DNA of 64,000 bases from Acrocarpospora pleiomorpha. GTDB taxonomy: Bacteria > Actinomycetota > Actinomycetes > Streptosporangiales > Streptosporangiaceae. The stretch spans positions 62,001-126,000 of the forward strand of contig NZ_BLAF01000010.1 of assembly GCF_009687885.1 (NCBI RefSeq), in the 5' to 3' direction. Made by a program: the position numbers and the translations under genes. Below the pieces are notes generated by a model. That model was given only the letters and a program-made list of their open reading frames with translations. It was not told where the DNA came from and did not search any database. Numbering within the stretch: position 1 is the stretch's first letter; every line of letters starts with the position of its first letter. Positions 14,231 through 23,543 of this stretch are shown piece by piece.

Positions 14231-16423
14231 GTGGCTGCGTTTCTCTACCGACTGGGCCGCCTGGCCTTTCGACGGCGCTGGTATGTCGTTCTGGTGTGGG
14301 TGGCCGTTCTGGGGGGCGTCGGCTTCGCGTCGGCCGCCGCGTCCGAGCTCCCTGACGACACCGGGTCGATGCCCGGCATCGAGGCGCAGAACGCGTTAGC
14401 CCTCATGCGGCAGCGGTTCCCCGGCAACGTCGAGAGGGCGACCGCCCGGGTCGTGTTCGTCGTCCCGGCAGGGGAGAAGGTCACCGACGCCGGGAACCGC
14501 GCGATCATCGACGGGCTCGTCGGCGAGGTGTCGCGGGGAGGCCAGGTCGCCGGTGTTGTCAGCCCGTTCCAGGCGCGGGCGGTGAACGAGGACGGGTCCA
14601 CGGCGTACGCGACCGTCACGTATGCGGCGGCGTCCGGCGATCTCACCGACGCCACCAAGGATCACCTTCGGGCGGCCGTCGACCGGGCGCGGGCGGCGGG
14701 GTTGACGGTGGACGTCGGTGGACCGGTGCTGGCCAGTGAGCCTGAGGTCGGCGGGCTGAGCGAACTGGTCGGCGTCGCGCTCGCCGCACTGGTGCTGCTG
14801 ATCACGTTCGGTTCGCTGGCGGCCGCGGGACTGCCGCTGGTGACCGCCGTGCTCGGCGTCGGCGTCAGCATGCTCACGATCTTCACCGTGGGCGGTGTCT
14901 TCGGGCTGTCCGCGACCAGCAGCACCCTGGCCTCCATGCTGGGACTCGCGGTCGGCATCGACTACGCCCTGTTCGTGGTCTCCCGCTACCGCGAGGAACG
15001 AGCCAAGGGACACCCGCCCCAGGAGGCCGCCGGCCTGGCCGTGGGCACCGCCGGTTCCGCGGTGGTCTTCGCAGGGCTCACCGTCATCGTCGCGCTGGCC
15101 GGGCTCGCGGTGGCCGGCATCCCGGCGGCGGGCAAGATGGGCGTGGCCGCCGCCGGGGCGGTCGTGGTCGCGGTGCTCATCGCGCTGACCCTGGTTCCCG
15201 CGCTGCTGGGCTTCTGGCCGGACGCCGTACTCGCCCGGCGGGTCCGTACGGGCGGGACGAGGAAGGAAGCGGACAACGCCGGGACTCGTTGGGCGCGGTT
15301 CGTCCTGCGCCGTCCTGTGCTCGTGCTGCTCGGCTCGGTCGTCAGCCTGGCGGTGCTGGCCGTACCGGTGGCGGACCTGCAGTTGGGCATGCCCGGTGAC
15401 GAGGCCAAGTCCACCGCGACCACCGAACGCCGGGCCTACGACGAGCTCGCCGACGGCTTCGGGCCGGGCTTCAACGGCCCGCTGACCATCGTGGTGGACG
15501 CCCAAGGCGCGGGCGACCCGCGGGTCGCGGTGCGGACCATCGCCGCGAAGATCGCCGGCACGCCGGGCGTGGTGTCCGTCTCTCCGGCCCGGTTCAACCC
15601 CGCGGGCGACACCGCGCTGTTCACCGCCACCCCGTCCACGGCCCCCACCAGCGAGCAGACCAAGGACGTCGTCCGGATCATCCGCGGCGAACGGCCCGCC
15701 ACGTCCGGCACCGGCGCGACCTTCCTGGTCACGGGTACCACGGCGGTGAACATCGACGTCGCGCGGAAGGTGCAGGACGCGCTCATCCCGTATCTCGCGA
15801 TCGTGCTCGGCCTGGCCTTCCTCCTGCTGCTGGTGATCTTCCGTTCCGTGATCGTGCCGCTCAAGGCCGTCTTCGGCTTCCTGCTGTCCGTGCTCGCCTC
15901 GCTCGGCGCGGTCGTCGCGGTCTTTCAATGGGGTTGGGGCGCCGGCCTGATCGGCCTGCAGCAGACCGGCCCGATCATCAGCATGATGCCGATCGTGCTG
16001 GTGGGCATGATCTTCGGCCTGGCCATGGACTACGAGGTGTTCCTCGTCACCCGGATGCGGGAGGCGTACATCCACGGAGAGTCGGCCGGACAGGCGGTGG
16101 TCACCGGCTTCCGGCACAGCGCCCGGGTCGTGGTGGCCGCCGCCCTGATCATGATCGCGGTGTTCTCCGGGTTCGTCGGCGCCGACCTGCCCATGATCAA
16201 GATGATCGGGTTCAGCCTGGCCGCCGCCGTCCTCTTCGACGCCTTCGTGGTTCGCATGGCCCTCGTGCCCGCCCTCCTCGCGCTGCTCGGCCGGCGGGCC
16301 TGGTCGCTGCCGCGATGGCTGGACCGGCTGCTGCCCCGCGTCGACGTGGAAGGCGAAGCCCTCAGCCGTACGTGGCCGCCCGCGAGCCGATACGCGGCTG
16401 ACCCACCTCGGGTCAGCTCCTAG
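14231..16423 (+). CDS. MMPL/RND-family membrane transporter
   Basis: The protein (730 residues from GTG 14231) has the MMPL architecture: a first membrane helix, a large extracytoplasmic loop, a bundle of five or six helices including LGLAVGIDYALFVVSRYREE (the conserved GXXXDY), then a second repeat ending with GMIFGLAMDYEVFLVTRMREAYIHG. Such proteins export lipids, siderophores or drugs using the proton gradient. GTG 14231 has a GGAGG site eight bases upstream and gives the usual N-terminus (FLYRLGRLAFRRRW); ATG 14180 would add 17 residues. A histidine kinase and response regulator follow 38 bases downstream, so the pump is probably controlled by that two-component system. Confidence 0.92.
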   Translation: MAAFLYRLGRLAFRRRWYVVLVWVAVLGGVGFASAAASELPDDTGSMPGIEAQNALALMRQRFPGNVERATARVVFVVPAGEKVTDAGNRAIIDGLVGEVSRGGQVAGVVSPFQARAVNEDGSTAYATVTYAAASGDLTDATKDHLRAAVDRARAAGLTVDVGGPVLASEPEVGGLSELVGVALAALVLLITFGSLAAAGLPLVTAVLGVGVSMLTIFTVGGVFGLSATSSTLASMLGLAVGIDYALFVVSRYREERAKGHPPQEAAGLAVGTAGSAVVFAGLTVIVALAGLAVAGIPAAGKMGVAAAGAVVVAVLIALTLVPALLGFWPDAVLARRVRTGGTRKEADNAGTRWARFVLRRPVLVLLGSVVSLAVLAVPVADLQLGMPGDEAKSTATTERRAYDELADGFGPGFNGPLTIVVDAQGAGDPRVAVRTIAAKIAGTPGVVSVSPARFNPAGDTALFTATPSTAPTSEQTKDVVRIIRGERPATSGTGATFLVTGTTAVNIDVARKVQDALIPYLAIVLGLAFLLLLVIFRSVIVPLKAVFGFLLSVLASLGAVVAVFQWGWGAGLIGLQQTGPIISMMPIVLVGMIFGLAMDYEVFLVTRMREAYIHGESAGQAVVTGFRHSARVVVAAALIMIAVFSGFVGADLPMIKMIGFSLAAAVLFDAFVVRMALVPALLALLGRRAWSLPRWLDRLLPRVDVEGEALSRTWPPASRYAADPPRVSS

Positions 16424-16461
16424 CGTGGGAGACTCCCAGACAACCCCGGCCGGAGCATGCG

Positions 16462-17637
16462 ATGACGATCAGCTGGCGCGAGTACGCCAAGAGCAACCCC
16501 CGCGTCGTCGACGTGGGACTCGTCGCCCTGCTGCTCTTCGCCACGTCCGGCCCCGCGGTGCTCAACAGCGACCTGTCCTACACCGACAGCCTGAGCTGGC
16601 GGTCCGCCGTTCCGCTGGCCGTGCTCGGCTCGCTGGCGCTGCTGTGGCGGCGCGGCCATCCGCGCGCCGTGGTCGTGGTCACCGCGGTATGCGCCGGCGC
16701 GGCCGGCGGTTTCGGCTACCTGATCACGCCGGTGCTGCTCGCCCCGGCGATGGTCGCGCTCTACGAGCTGGCCATACGAGTTCCGGGCCGGACCACCCGG
16801 CTGTACTGGCTCGCCGCCACGGCGTCGATCATCGTGTCGGCCCTGGCCGGTGACCGGTACGGCTATCCCTGGCTCCTCACGATCCTCAACCCCGTCCTCT
16901 TCCTCCTGCTGCCGGTCGCCCTGGCCGAAACCACCCGCCTCCGGCAGGATTACCTGGCCGCCGTCCAGGCGCGCGCCGAGTACGCCGAGCGCAACCGCGA
17001 GGAGGAGGCCCGCCACCGCGTCGCCGAAGAACGCGTACGCATCGCCCGCGAACTGCACGACGTCGTCGCCCACCATCTGGCCCTGGCCAACGCCCAAGCC
17101 GGTACGGCCGCCTACCTGACCCGCACCCGCCCCGATCAGGTCCAGGGGATCCTCACCGAGTTGACCGGCACCACGTCCGCCGCGCTGCGCGAGCTGAAAG
17201 CCACGGTCGGCCTGCTGCGGCAACCCGGTGAGACCAGCTCCCCGTTGGACCCCGCCCCCGGACTCGGGCAACTGCCGGAACTCACCGCCGCGTTCGCCTC
17301 CGCCGGGCTCCACGTCGAGGTCGCCGTCGAAGGCGAGGAACGGCCGCTGTCACCCGACGTGGACCTGACCGCGTTCCGCATCGTCCAGGAGGCCCTCACC
17401 AACGTCACCAAACACGTCACCACCCCCACCGCCCGCGTACGGCTGTCGTACGGCACAGACCGGCTCACCCTCACCGTCACCAACGACGCCGGACCCACCA
17501 CGCCCGCGAACCCCGGCAAGGGCTTCGGCCTCATCGGCATGCGCGAGCGCGCCCACTCCGCGGGCGGCGACTTCCGCGCCGGACCCCGCCCCGACGGCGG
17601 TTTCACCGTCACCACCGACCTGCCGATCCTGCTCTGA
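16462..17637 (+). CDS. NarL/DesK-type sensor histidine kinase
   Basis: The 391-residue protein has about five N-terminal membrane helices (residues 15-155), a short coiled region (residues 160-190), a HisKA_3 dimerisation domain with ERVRIARELHDVVAHHLA (phosphorylated His at about 199) and a HATPase_c domain with an N-box in IVQEALTNVTKH and a G-box near GKGFGLIGMRERA. The C-terminus ends with the ATPase domain. The response regulator gene starts 16 bases downstream, and the MMPL transporter lies upstream on the same strand. The signal sensed is unknown; the membrane domain has little extracytoplasmic sequence, suggesting an intramembrane cue. Confidence 0.9.
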   Translation: MTISWREYAKSNPRVVDVGLVALLLFATSGPAVLNSDLSYTDSLSWRSAVPLAVLGSLALLWRRGHPRAVVVVTAVCAGAAGGFGYLITPVLLAPAMVALYELAIRVPGRTTRLYWLAATASIIVSALAGDRYGYPWLLTILNPVLFLLLPVALAETTRLRQDYLAAVQARAEYAERNREEEARHRVAEERVRIARELHDVVAHHLALANAQAGTAAYLTRTRPDQVQGILTELTGTTSAALRELKATVGLLRQPGETSSPLDPAPGLGQLPELTAAFASAGLHVEVAVEGEERPLSPDVDLTAFRIVQEALTNVTKHVTTPTARVRLSYGTDRLTLTVTNDAGPTTPANPGKGFGLIGMRERAHSAGGDFRAGPRPDGGFTVTTDLPILL

Positions 17638-17653
17638 CGACGAAGACGGACCT

Positions 17654-18337
17654 ATGACCATCCGCATCCTGCTCGCCGACGACCAGACGCTGCTGCGCAC
17701 GACCTTCCGGATGCTCATCGAGGCCAACCCCGACATGGACGTGGTCGGCGAAGCCGCCGACGGCGAGCAGGCGGTCGCGCTGACCCGCACCCACCACCCC
17801 GACCTCGTCCTCATGGACATCCGCATGCCCGGCACCAACGGCCTCGCCGCCACCACAGCCATCTGCGCCGACCCGAGCCTGTCCACCACCCGCGTCCTCA
17901 TCCTCACGACCTTCGAAACCGACGAGTACGTCGCCCAGGCCCTGCGCGCCGGCGCCAGCGGATTCCTCGGCAAGGACGTCTCCGCCGACGCGCTCCTCGA
18001 CGGCATCCGCACTGTCGCGTCCGGCGACGCACTCCTGTCACCCACCGCCACCAGAGCCTTGATCACCCGATTCCTCGCCACCCCGGATGCGCCACCTGCC
18101 GAGCGACTGACCACCCTCACCAGCCGGGAACGCGAGGTCATGGCCCTGGCCGCCGAGGGCAGGTCCAACACGGAGATCGCCCACCATCTGGTCGTCAGCC
18201 CGCTGACCGTCCGCACTCACATCCAGCGCGCCATGACCAAACTGCACGCCCGTGACCGCACCCAACTGGTCGTCATCGCGTACCAAACCGGCCTGGTACG
18301 ACCCCGATCCCTCCCGCTGACGAACAAGAATCCTTGA
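17654..18337 (+). CDS. NarL/FixJ-family response regulator
   Basis: The 227-residue protein has a receiver domain with acidic pocket LLADDQ, phosphoacceptor Asp at about 55 (LVLMDIRMPG), a conserved Thr (ILTTF) and Lys (GFLGKD), and a C-terminal LuxR helix-turn-helix with LTSREREVMALAAEGRSNTE and VRTHIQRAMTKL. It is the partner of the upstream histidine kinase and probably controls the MMPL transporter gene. No binding site could be identified with confidence. Confidence 0.92.
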   Translation: MTIRILLADDQTLLRTTFRMLIEANPDMDVVGEAADGEQAVALTRTHHPDLVLMDIRMPGTNGLAATTAICADPSLSTTRVLILTTFETDEYVAQALRAGASGFLGKDVSADALLDGIRTVASGDALLSPTATRALITRFLATPDAPPAERLTTLTSREREVMALAAEGRSNTEIAHHLVVSPLTVRTHIQRAMTKLHARDRTQLVVIAYQTGLVRPRSLPLTNKNP

Positions 18338-18342
18338 GGGCC

Positions 18343-18369
18343 TGTCGATTTGGCGGTGTCCTGTACGAC
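18343..18369 (+). promoter_or_regulatory. ECF42-type promoter upstream of DGPF gene
   Basis: TGTCGA (18343-18348) is separated by 17 bases from CGAC (18366-18369), 42 bases before the DGPF-protein start. As I recall, ECF42 sigma factors use TGTCGA at -35 and a CGAC/CGTC-like -10, and the downstream operon encodes a sigma factor of this type, so autoregulation is likely. Confidence 0.65.
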
Positions 18370-18410
18370 GTCATGGTGAACCAACAGAACAACCCAACTG
18401 GAGTCGGACC

Positions 18411-18761
18411 ATGAAGTACATGTTGCTGATCAACGCCGGTGCGGTCGACGGGAACGGCGCGGCCGCCGAGTGCAGCTTCGAGGACTGGGTGAGCTACGAC
18501 AAGGAGTTGAAGGACGCCGGGATCTTCGTCTCCGGGGAGTCGCTGGCGGACCTGGTCACCGCCACGACGGTGCGGGTCGGCCCGGATGGCAGGCGGACCG
18601 TCACCGACGGACCGTTCGCCGAGACCCGCGAGGTTCTCGGCGGCTTCTACGTCATCGACGTGCCGGACCTGGATGTCGCGCTCGACTGGGCCGCCCGCAA
18701 CCCCGGCGCGCGCGGCAGCGGGTCGGTCGTGGTGCGTCCGATCGCCGACTTCGGGGCCTGA
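18411..18761 (+). CDS. YCII/DGPF-domain protein
   Basis: The 116-residue protein starts MKYMLLINAG and contains VTDGPFAETREVLGGFYVIDV, the DGPF motif (about residues 63-80) that defines this group of the YCII fold. The function is not established; members are regularly encoded next to, and transcribed by, ECF42-type sigma factors. The sigma gene follows two bases after the stop. The ECF42-like promoter upstream supports a shared operon. Confidence 0.9.
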   Translation: MKYMLLINAGAVDGNGAAAECSFEDWVSYDKELKDAGIFVSGESLADLVTATTVRVGPDGRRTVTDGPFAETREVLGGFYVIDVPDLDVALDWAARNPGARGSGSVVVRPIADFGA

Positions 18762-18763
18762 CG

Positions 18764-20056
18764 GTGCGGGACGAGGGAGCCGCCGCACCCGGCACGCCTG
18801 TCCAGTCCTCGGTGGAGTCGGTGTTCCGCGAGGAGCGCGGCCGGCTGCTCGCCTCCCTCGTCCGCCGTTTCGGCGATCTCGACCTGGCCGAGGAGGTCGC
18901 TTCCGAGGCCATCGAGGCGGCGCTGGTGCAATGGCCGGTCGAGGGGGTTCCGGCCAGGCCGGGCGCCTGGCTGCTGACCACGGCCAGGCGCCGGGCCGTC
19001 GACCGCCTGCGGCGGGACCAGGCCTACGCCGCCCGCCTCGCCATCCTCCAGGTGGAGGCCGACCGGGCCGACCCCGCTCCGCCCGCGGACGCCGGCGGCG
19101 ACCTCCCCGACGAGCGGTTGCAGATGTTCTTCACCTGCGCCCACCCCGCCCTCGCGGCCGAGGACCGCGGCGCGCTGACCCTGCGCTGCCTGGCCGGCCT
19201 GGCGACGCCCGAGGTGGCGCGGGCCTTTCTGGTGCCGACCGCGACGATGGCCCAGCGGATCGTCCGGGCGAAGAAGAAGATCCGCGAGGCTCGCATCCCC
19301 TTCCGGGTGCCCGGCGCCGACGAGCTGCCGGAACGCCTGCCCGGAGTGCTCCAGGTCATCTATTCGATCTTCACGGAGGGATACGCAGCCAGCTCAGGCC
19401 CGCGGCTACAGCGGCTCGACCTCGCGGAGGAGGCCATCCGGCTGGCGCGGATACTGCGCCGGTTGCTGCCCGCCGAGCGGGAGATCGCCGGTCTGCTCGG
19501 GCTGATGCTGCTGATCCACGCCCGACGCGACGCCCGGACCGGCCCGGACGGCGAGATCGTGCTCCTGGACAAGCAGGACCGCGCCCGCTGGGACCCTGCG
19601 ATGATCGACGAGGGCCGCGCCCTGGTGCTCACCGCGCTGACCGGCGGCCCGGCCGGCCCGTACGGCGTGCAGGCCGCCATCGCCGCCCTCCACGACGAGG
19701 CCGCCGACCTGGCAACCACCGACTGGCCGCAGGTCGTGGCACTCTACGACGTACTACTCGCGCTCACACCGTCCCCTGTCGTCGCGCTGAACCGCGCAGT
19801 GGCGCTGGCGATGCGCGACGGCCCCGAGGCCGGCCTGGCACTACTCGACGAACTGGCCGACGAGCCGCAACTGCGCGGCCACCACCCCTACCCGGCCGCC
19901 CGGGGCGACCTGCTGCAGCGCCTCGGCCGCCTGCCCGAGGCCGCGGCGGCCTACCGGGAGGCGCTCGAACTGGCCGGCACCGAACCCGAACGGGCCCACC
20001 TGCGCCGCAGGCTCAACGAGACCGAGCCGTGTTCCCGCAGGACGACAGCCCCGTAG
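18764..20056 (+). CDS. ECF42-type RNA polymerase sigma factor with C-terminal TPR-like extension
   Basis: The 430-residue protein has sigma region 2 (about residues 20-85: FREERGRLLASLVRRFGDLDLAEEVASEA) and region 4 (about 130-175: LRCLAGLATPEVARAFLVPTATMAQRIVRAKKKI), followed by a long extension of about 230 residues with helical TPR-like repeats, including YDVLLALTPSPVVALNRAVA. This extension and the adjacent DGPF gene are typical of ECF42; no anti-sigma gene is needed because the extension controls activity. GTG 18764 gives a start two bases after the previous stop. The gene ends five bases before the convergent ABC permease. Confidence 0.9.
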   Translation: MRDEGAAAPGTPVQSSVESVFREERGRLLASLVRRFGDLDLAEEVASEAIEAALVQWPVEGVPARPGAWLLTTARRRAVDRLRRDQAYAARLAILQVEADRADPAPPADAGGDLPDERLQMFFTCAHPALAAEDRGALTLRCLAGLATPEVARAFLVPTATMAQRIVRAKKKIREARIPFRVPGADELPERLPGVLQVIYSIFTEGYAASSGPRLQRLDLAEEAIRLARILRRLLPAEREIAGLLGLMLLIHARRDARTGPDGEIVLLDKQDRARWDPAMIDEGRALVLTALTGGPAGPYGVQAAIAALHDEAADLATTDWPQVVALYDVLLALTPSPVVALNRAVALAMRDGPEAGLALLDELADEPQLRGHHPYPAARGDLLQRLGRLPEAAAAYREALELAGTEPERAHLRRRLNETEPCSRRTTAP

Positions 20057-20061
20057 GAGGC

Positions 20062-20910
20062 TCAGAGGTCGCGGCGTTGGAAGGCCACGGCCGCGAGTCC
20101 GAGGACGAGGACGACCCACAGGCCGGTCCAGGCCAGGTAGGCGGTGGTGAGCGGGGCCGCGCTCAGGAACGGGGAGCCGCCCTGGAGCGCCGGGCCGCCG
20201 AACTGGGTCAGCACGGCCGGGTCCTGGAACGCGTGCATGGCCCCGCGCCACAGGCCGTCGGTCGGGAGCAGCATCTGGGAGACCGTGCCGACCCGGGCGA
20301 CGCCCGCGTTGCCGAGGGTCTGGCCGACCCAGCCGACCACGCCCGCGATCCAGGTGGTGCCGAAGAGGCCGACCGCCACGATGCCCGACGCCATCGGCGA
20401 GATGACGGTGGACAGCAGCAGGCCCAGGGTGAGCAGGACCGTCGTCTGCGCCGCGAGCAGCGCCAGACCGGCCAGCGGCTGCGGTGGCCAGTAATCCACG
20501 GTGACCCAGACGATGACGAACTGGGTCAGCCCGGCCATGGCCACGAAGCCGCCGCCGAAGGCCACGAGCCCCAGCCACTTGCCCGCCAGCACCGCCGAGC
20601 GGCGGATCGGCCGGGCCAGGACGGCCAGCGCCGCCCCTGACTCGATCTCGCCGGCCAGGGTGGGGCCGGCGAGGAACGCCGTGCCGAGCGCGGCGATCAG
20701 GCTCAGGCCGAACATCACCAGGTTGAGCACCTGGGCGGCCGCCAGCCGGGCCTCTCCGCTGGTGAGCGTGGCGAACTCCGCGTCGAGCCGGGAGAACCCC
20801 CAGGCGCTGAGCGTGAGCAGCGCGAGCGTCATCGCGGCGAGCGCGAGCAGCACGCGCCGGCGCGCGGCCTCCTGGAGGGTGAGGGAGGCGACGGTGAGCA
20901 CGGTGGTCAT
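20062..20910 (-). CDS. ABC-2 type transporter permease
   Basis: The 282-residue protein has six hydrophobic segments and an early ABC-2 pattern: TLQEAARRRVLLALAAMTLALL, then AGPTLAGEIESGAALAVLARPIRRSAVLAGKWLG around residues 80-115. It is the membrane partner of the ATPase gene upstream, which it overlaps by four bases. It belongs to NosY-like permeases in which one subunit type forms the channel. Substrate is unknown; the operon context with a sigma/anti-sigma pair suggests a cell-envelope stress response. Confidence 0.88.
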   Translation of the reverse strand: MTTVLTVASLTLQEAARRRVLLALAAMTLALLTLSAWGFSRLDAEFATLTSGEARLAAAQVLNLVMFGLSLIAALGTAFLAGPTLAGEIESGAALAVLARPIRRSAVLAGKWLGLVAFGGGFVAMAGLTQFVIVWVTVDYWPPQPLAGLALLAAQTTVLLTLGLLLSTVISPMASGIVAVGLFGTTWIAGVVGWVGQTLGNAGVARVGTVSQMLLPTDGLWRGAMHAFQDPAVLTQFGGPALQGGSPFLSAAPLTTAYLAWTGLWVVLVLGLAAVAFQRRDL

Positions 20911-21881
20911 CGGTGGTCCCCCGTGGGGTCGGTGCGGAGAATGTCCAGCAGTCGCTCCTCGAGGCTGATCCGTCCGGGCTCGACCGCGTGGACGCGTACC
21001 CCGAGACCGACCAGGTCGGCCACGAGGTCCGGCACGGTGGTGGTGTCCTGGTCGGCGGCCAGCGTGACGGTGAAAGAGTCCCCGTTCCGGGTGAGCCGGC
21101 CGGTGGCGGCCAGCCGTGCCTCCGCCGCCGCGCTCACCTCGTCCAGCCGCAGCCGCAGCTCGCGCTGGCCGAGCAGCTCCGCCAGCGTGCCGGCGGCGGC
21201 GACCTGGCCCTTGTCGAGGATGACGACCCGGTCGCAGACCCGCTCGACCTCGCCGATGAGGTGCGAGTTGAGCAGGACGGCGACGTCGCGGGCCTTGAGG
21301 GACAGCAGCAGGTCGCGGACGTCGGCCCGGCCGATCGGGTCCAGGGCGCTGGTCGGCTCGTCGAGGACGACCAGCTCCGGGCGGGCCACCAGGGCGACGG
21401 CCAGCCCGAGGCGCTGCTGCATGCCCTTGGAGAAGCCGCCCACCCGGTCCCCGGCGCGGTCGGCGAGGCCGACGGCGGCCAGGCACTCGCGCCGTTCCTG
21501 GTCCGGCACCACGGCGCCGGCGAGCCGGACGTGCAGGGCCAGCACCTCGGCGGCGGTGAGCCACGGCTGGTACCGGAACAGCTCCGGCAGGTAGCCGACC
21601 CGGGCACGGGCGTGCGGGTCCCGCGCCGGCCGCCCGAGCAGCAGCACCTCGCCGGCGTCGGGCCGGACGAGCCCGAGCAGGATCTTGATGACGGTGGTCT
21701 TGCCCGCTCCGTTCGGTCCGAGCAGGCCCACCACTTCGCCGCGGCCGACGGTGAGGGACACGCCGTCGACCGCGGTCCGCCGCCGGTACCGCTTGCGCAG
21801 GCCGGAGCACCACACCGCCGCCGCGGGGGGCAGCTCGGCGAGCAGGGAATTGCCCTGCCGGGTCGTGGAGTCCGCGCTCAC
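20907..21881 (-). CDS. ABC transporter ATP-binding protein
   Basis: The 324-residue ATPase has Walker A GPNGAGKT near residue 56, a Q-loop region GYLPELFRYQPWLT, signature FSKGMQQRLGLA, Walker B LVVLDEPTSALDPIGR and a switch His in LLNSHLIGEVE. A C-terminal extension of about 80 residues follows. The GTG at 21881 overlaps the stop of the anti-sigma gene (GTGA) and the ATPase stop overlaps the permease start (ATGA), so the operon is tightly coupled. It powers the ABC-2 permease downstream. Confidence 0.9.
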   Translation of the reverse strand: MSADSTTRQGNSLLAELPPAAAVWCSGLRKRYRRRTAVDGVSLTVGRGEVVGLLGPNGAGKTTVIKILLGLVRPDAGEVLLLGRPARDPHARARVGYLPELFRYQPWLTAAEVLALHVRLAGAVVPDQERRECLAAVGLADRAGDRVGGFSKGMQQRLGLAVALVARPELVVLDEPTSALDPIGRADVRDLLLSLKARDVAVLLNSHLIGEVERVCDRVVILDKGQVAAAGTLAELLGQRELRLRLDEVSAAAEARLAATGRLTRNGDSFTVTLAADQDTTTVPDLVADLVGLGVRVHAVEPGRISLEERLLDILRTDPTGDHR

Positions 21882-22951
21882 CGCAACCCCCGGGCCACCG
21901 ACAGCACCTCGTCGCCGCTCATCGAGCCGGCCACCGCGGTGACGACACCGTCGTCCGTCCAGATCACGGCCGCGAGCGTGCCGTCCCGTGTGGTGAGCAC
22001 CGTAGCCGGCGCCCCGCCGACGTCGGCGGCGGAGCTCGTCAGCCACTCGTCCGACGCGAACAGGGGCAGCGTCGTCCCGTCGCCGGAGAAGCCGCGCAGC
22101 TGCGCCTCGACGGTATCCGGCAGAACGTGCAGGGACAGCAGGTAGTCGCGGCCCGTCTCGAACGGGACCCCCGAGGAGTACGCGGTGGGCGCGACGGCGC
22201 GCACCACGGCCAGGGCGGGCACGGGGCGGCCCTCCGACCAGACCGCGCCGAGCCCCGGACCGGCGATCAACCGGAACCGGCTGCGGTCGAGGCCCGGCGG
22301 CGCCGGTGGCAGCGTCTGGCCGGCCGCCGCGACGGTCCGCGCCGTCCTCTCGGCCGAGAAGGTGAACTCCGCGCTCACCTGGCCGCCGACGTAGTACGTG
22401 GGTTCTCCCGTGACGCCGCGGGGCAGCACGCTCACCCGCGGGACGGAAAGACCGCTGGCTTTCGCCGCCGCGTCGGCGTCGGCGACCCTGCGGATGGCGA
22501 TCTTCTCGGTCACCTTGAGCTCGCCGAAGGCGGACAGGTCGGGCAGCTTGACCAGGTCGGCCCGGGGGATGGTGACCGGGGCGATCTGCTCGGTCCGGAA
22601 GATCTGCAGCCAGTCCGCGGCGGCCGCGGCGCCACCCCCGATCAGGAGGGCGACGGCGCTGACCGCGGCGACCACCGGGCTGCGCAGCGCCGCGCGCCAT
22701 CGGGCGGCGGGCGCGGCCCTGGCCGCCCGTTCCTCGGCGGCGACCGCGCGGGACAGGCGGCGCCACCCCGTGTCCACGTCCACGGCGAACTCGACGCTCA
22801 GCGCCGCGCCGGCGACCGCCGCGTCCTCCTGTACGGCTGCCAGCCCGGACAGGCACACCGGACAGCCGGCGATGTGCTCGCGGTCGGCGGTGGCGACACC
22901 GGCCGGCTCGTCCAGGAGCCGGCGCAGCGTGCCGTCAGTCGGATGACGCAT
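21878..22951 (-). CDS. Membrane-anchored anti-sigma factor with zinc-finger-like motif
   Basis: The 357-residue protein begins with a cytosolic ZAS-type motif, H26-x3-C30-x2-C33 (REHIAGCPVC), followed by a single membrane helix near residues 91-112 and an extracytoplasmic domain of about 240 residues that contains repeated strand-rich sequence of the DUF4367 kind. The gene directly follows and overlaps the sigma gene by 17 bases. The likely role is to hold the sigma factor inactive until an envelope signal arrives. Confidence 0.82.
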   Translation of the reverse strand: MRHPTDGTLRRLLDEPAGVATADREHIAGCPVCLSGLAAVQEDAAVAGAALSVEFAVDVDTGWRRLSRAVAAEERAARAAPAARWRAALRSPVVAAVSAVALLIGGGAAAAADWLQIFRTEQIAPVTIPRADLVKLPDLSAFGELKVTEKIAIRRVADADAAAKASGLSVPRVSVLPRGVTGEPTYYVGGQVSAEFTFSAERTARTVAAAGQTLPPAPPGLDRSRFRLIAGPGLGAVWSEGRPVPALAVVRAVAPTAYSSGVPFETGRDYLLSLHVLPDTVEAQLRGFSGDGTTLPLFASDEWLTSSAADVGGAPATVLTTRDGTLAAVIWTDDGVVTAVAGSMSGDEVLSVARGLR

Positions 22952-23459
22952 GACGGTTCAACTCCTTACGCAAGGCGGATTCGGCGCGTCGCACGGTGGT
23001 GCCCACGCTGCCGGGGGACAGATCGAGAGCGGCGGCGACCTCGGCGTAGCTGAGGCCGCTGTGCCGCAGGACGAGGGCGACGGCCTGCCTGCGGGGCAGC
23101 CGCGCCAGCGCCGCCCGCACGCGGCGGCGCTCGTCGCGGGTCACGACCGCGTCGGCGACATCCGGGCAGACGGCGTCACCATCGTCGGCGGCCTCTTCCC
23201 GGGAGGCGCGGCGACGGCCGGAGCGGAGGTGGTTCAGCGCGGTGTGCGCCGCGGCGACGGACAACCATCGCACCGCCTCCCCGGCCGGCACCGAGGAGCG
23301 CCCGAACGTCAGGAACACCTCCTGCGCCACGTCCTCGGCCGCGTCCCTGGATCCGAGCACCCGGGCGGCGACCGCGACGACCCGCGGATAGGCCGTGCGG
23401 AAGACCTGTTCGAGGTCGGCCCGGACAGCCTCTCGTCCCGGCGGACTCGACACCTCCAC
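22935..23459 (-). CDS. ECF sigma factor
   Basis: The 174-residue protein has sigma region 2 (FRTAYPRVVAVAARVLGSRDAAEDVAQEVFLTF) and region 4 (RRVRAALARLPRRQAVALVLRHSGLSYAEVAAAL, SPGSVGTTVRRAESALRKEL). GTG 23459 is preferred because a GGAGG site lies six bases upstream; the frame continues upstream to 23627 but without sigma-like sequence. The anti-sigma gene overlaps its end, giving a sigma, anti-sigma, ABC transporter operon. Two ACATGT palindromes, 25 bases apart, lie about 85-115 bases upstream of the start. Confidence 0.9.
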   Translation of the reverse strand: MEVSSPPGREAVRADLEQVFRTAYPRVVAVAARVLGSRDAAEDVAQEVFLTFGRSSVPAGEAVRWLSVAAAHTALNHLRSGRRRASREEAADDGDAVCPDVADAVVTRDERRRVRAALARLPRRQAVALVLRHSGLSYAEVAAALDLSPGSVGTTVRRAESALRKELNRHASSD

Positions 23460-23543
23460 GCCGTCCTCCCGCCCGGCCGCCGCGCCATGTCCCGTACCGG
23501 ACAGGACGGCCGGTGCGCTCCCACCATGCCCTACAACGTCCAC

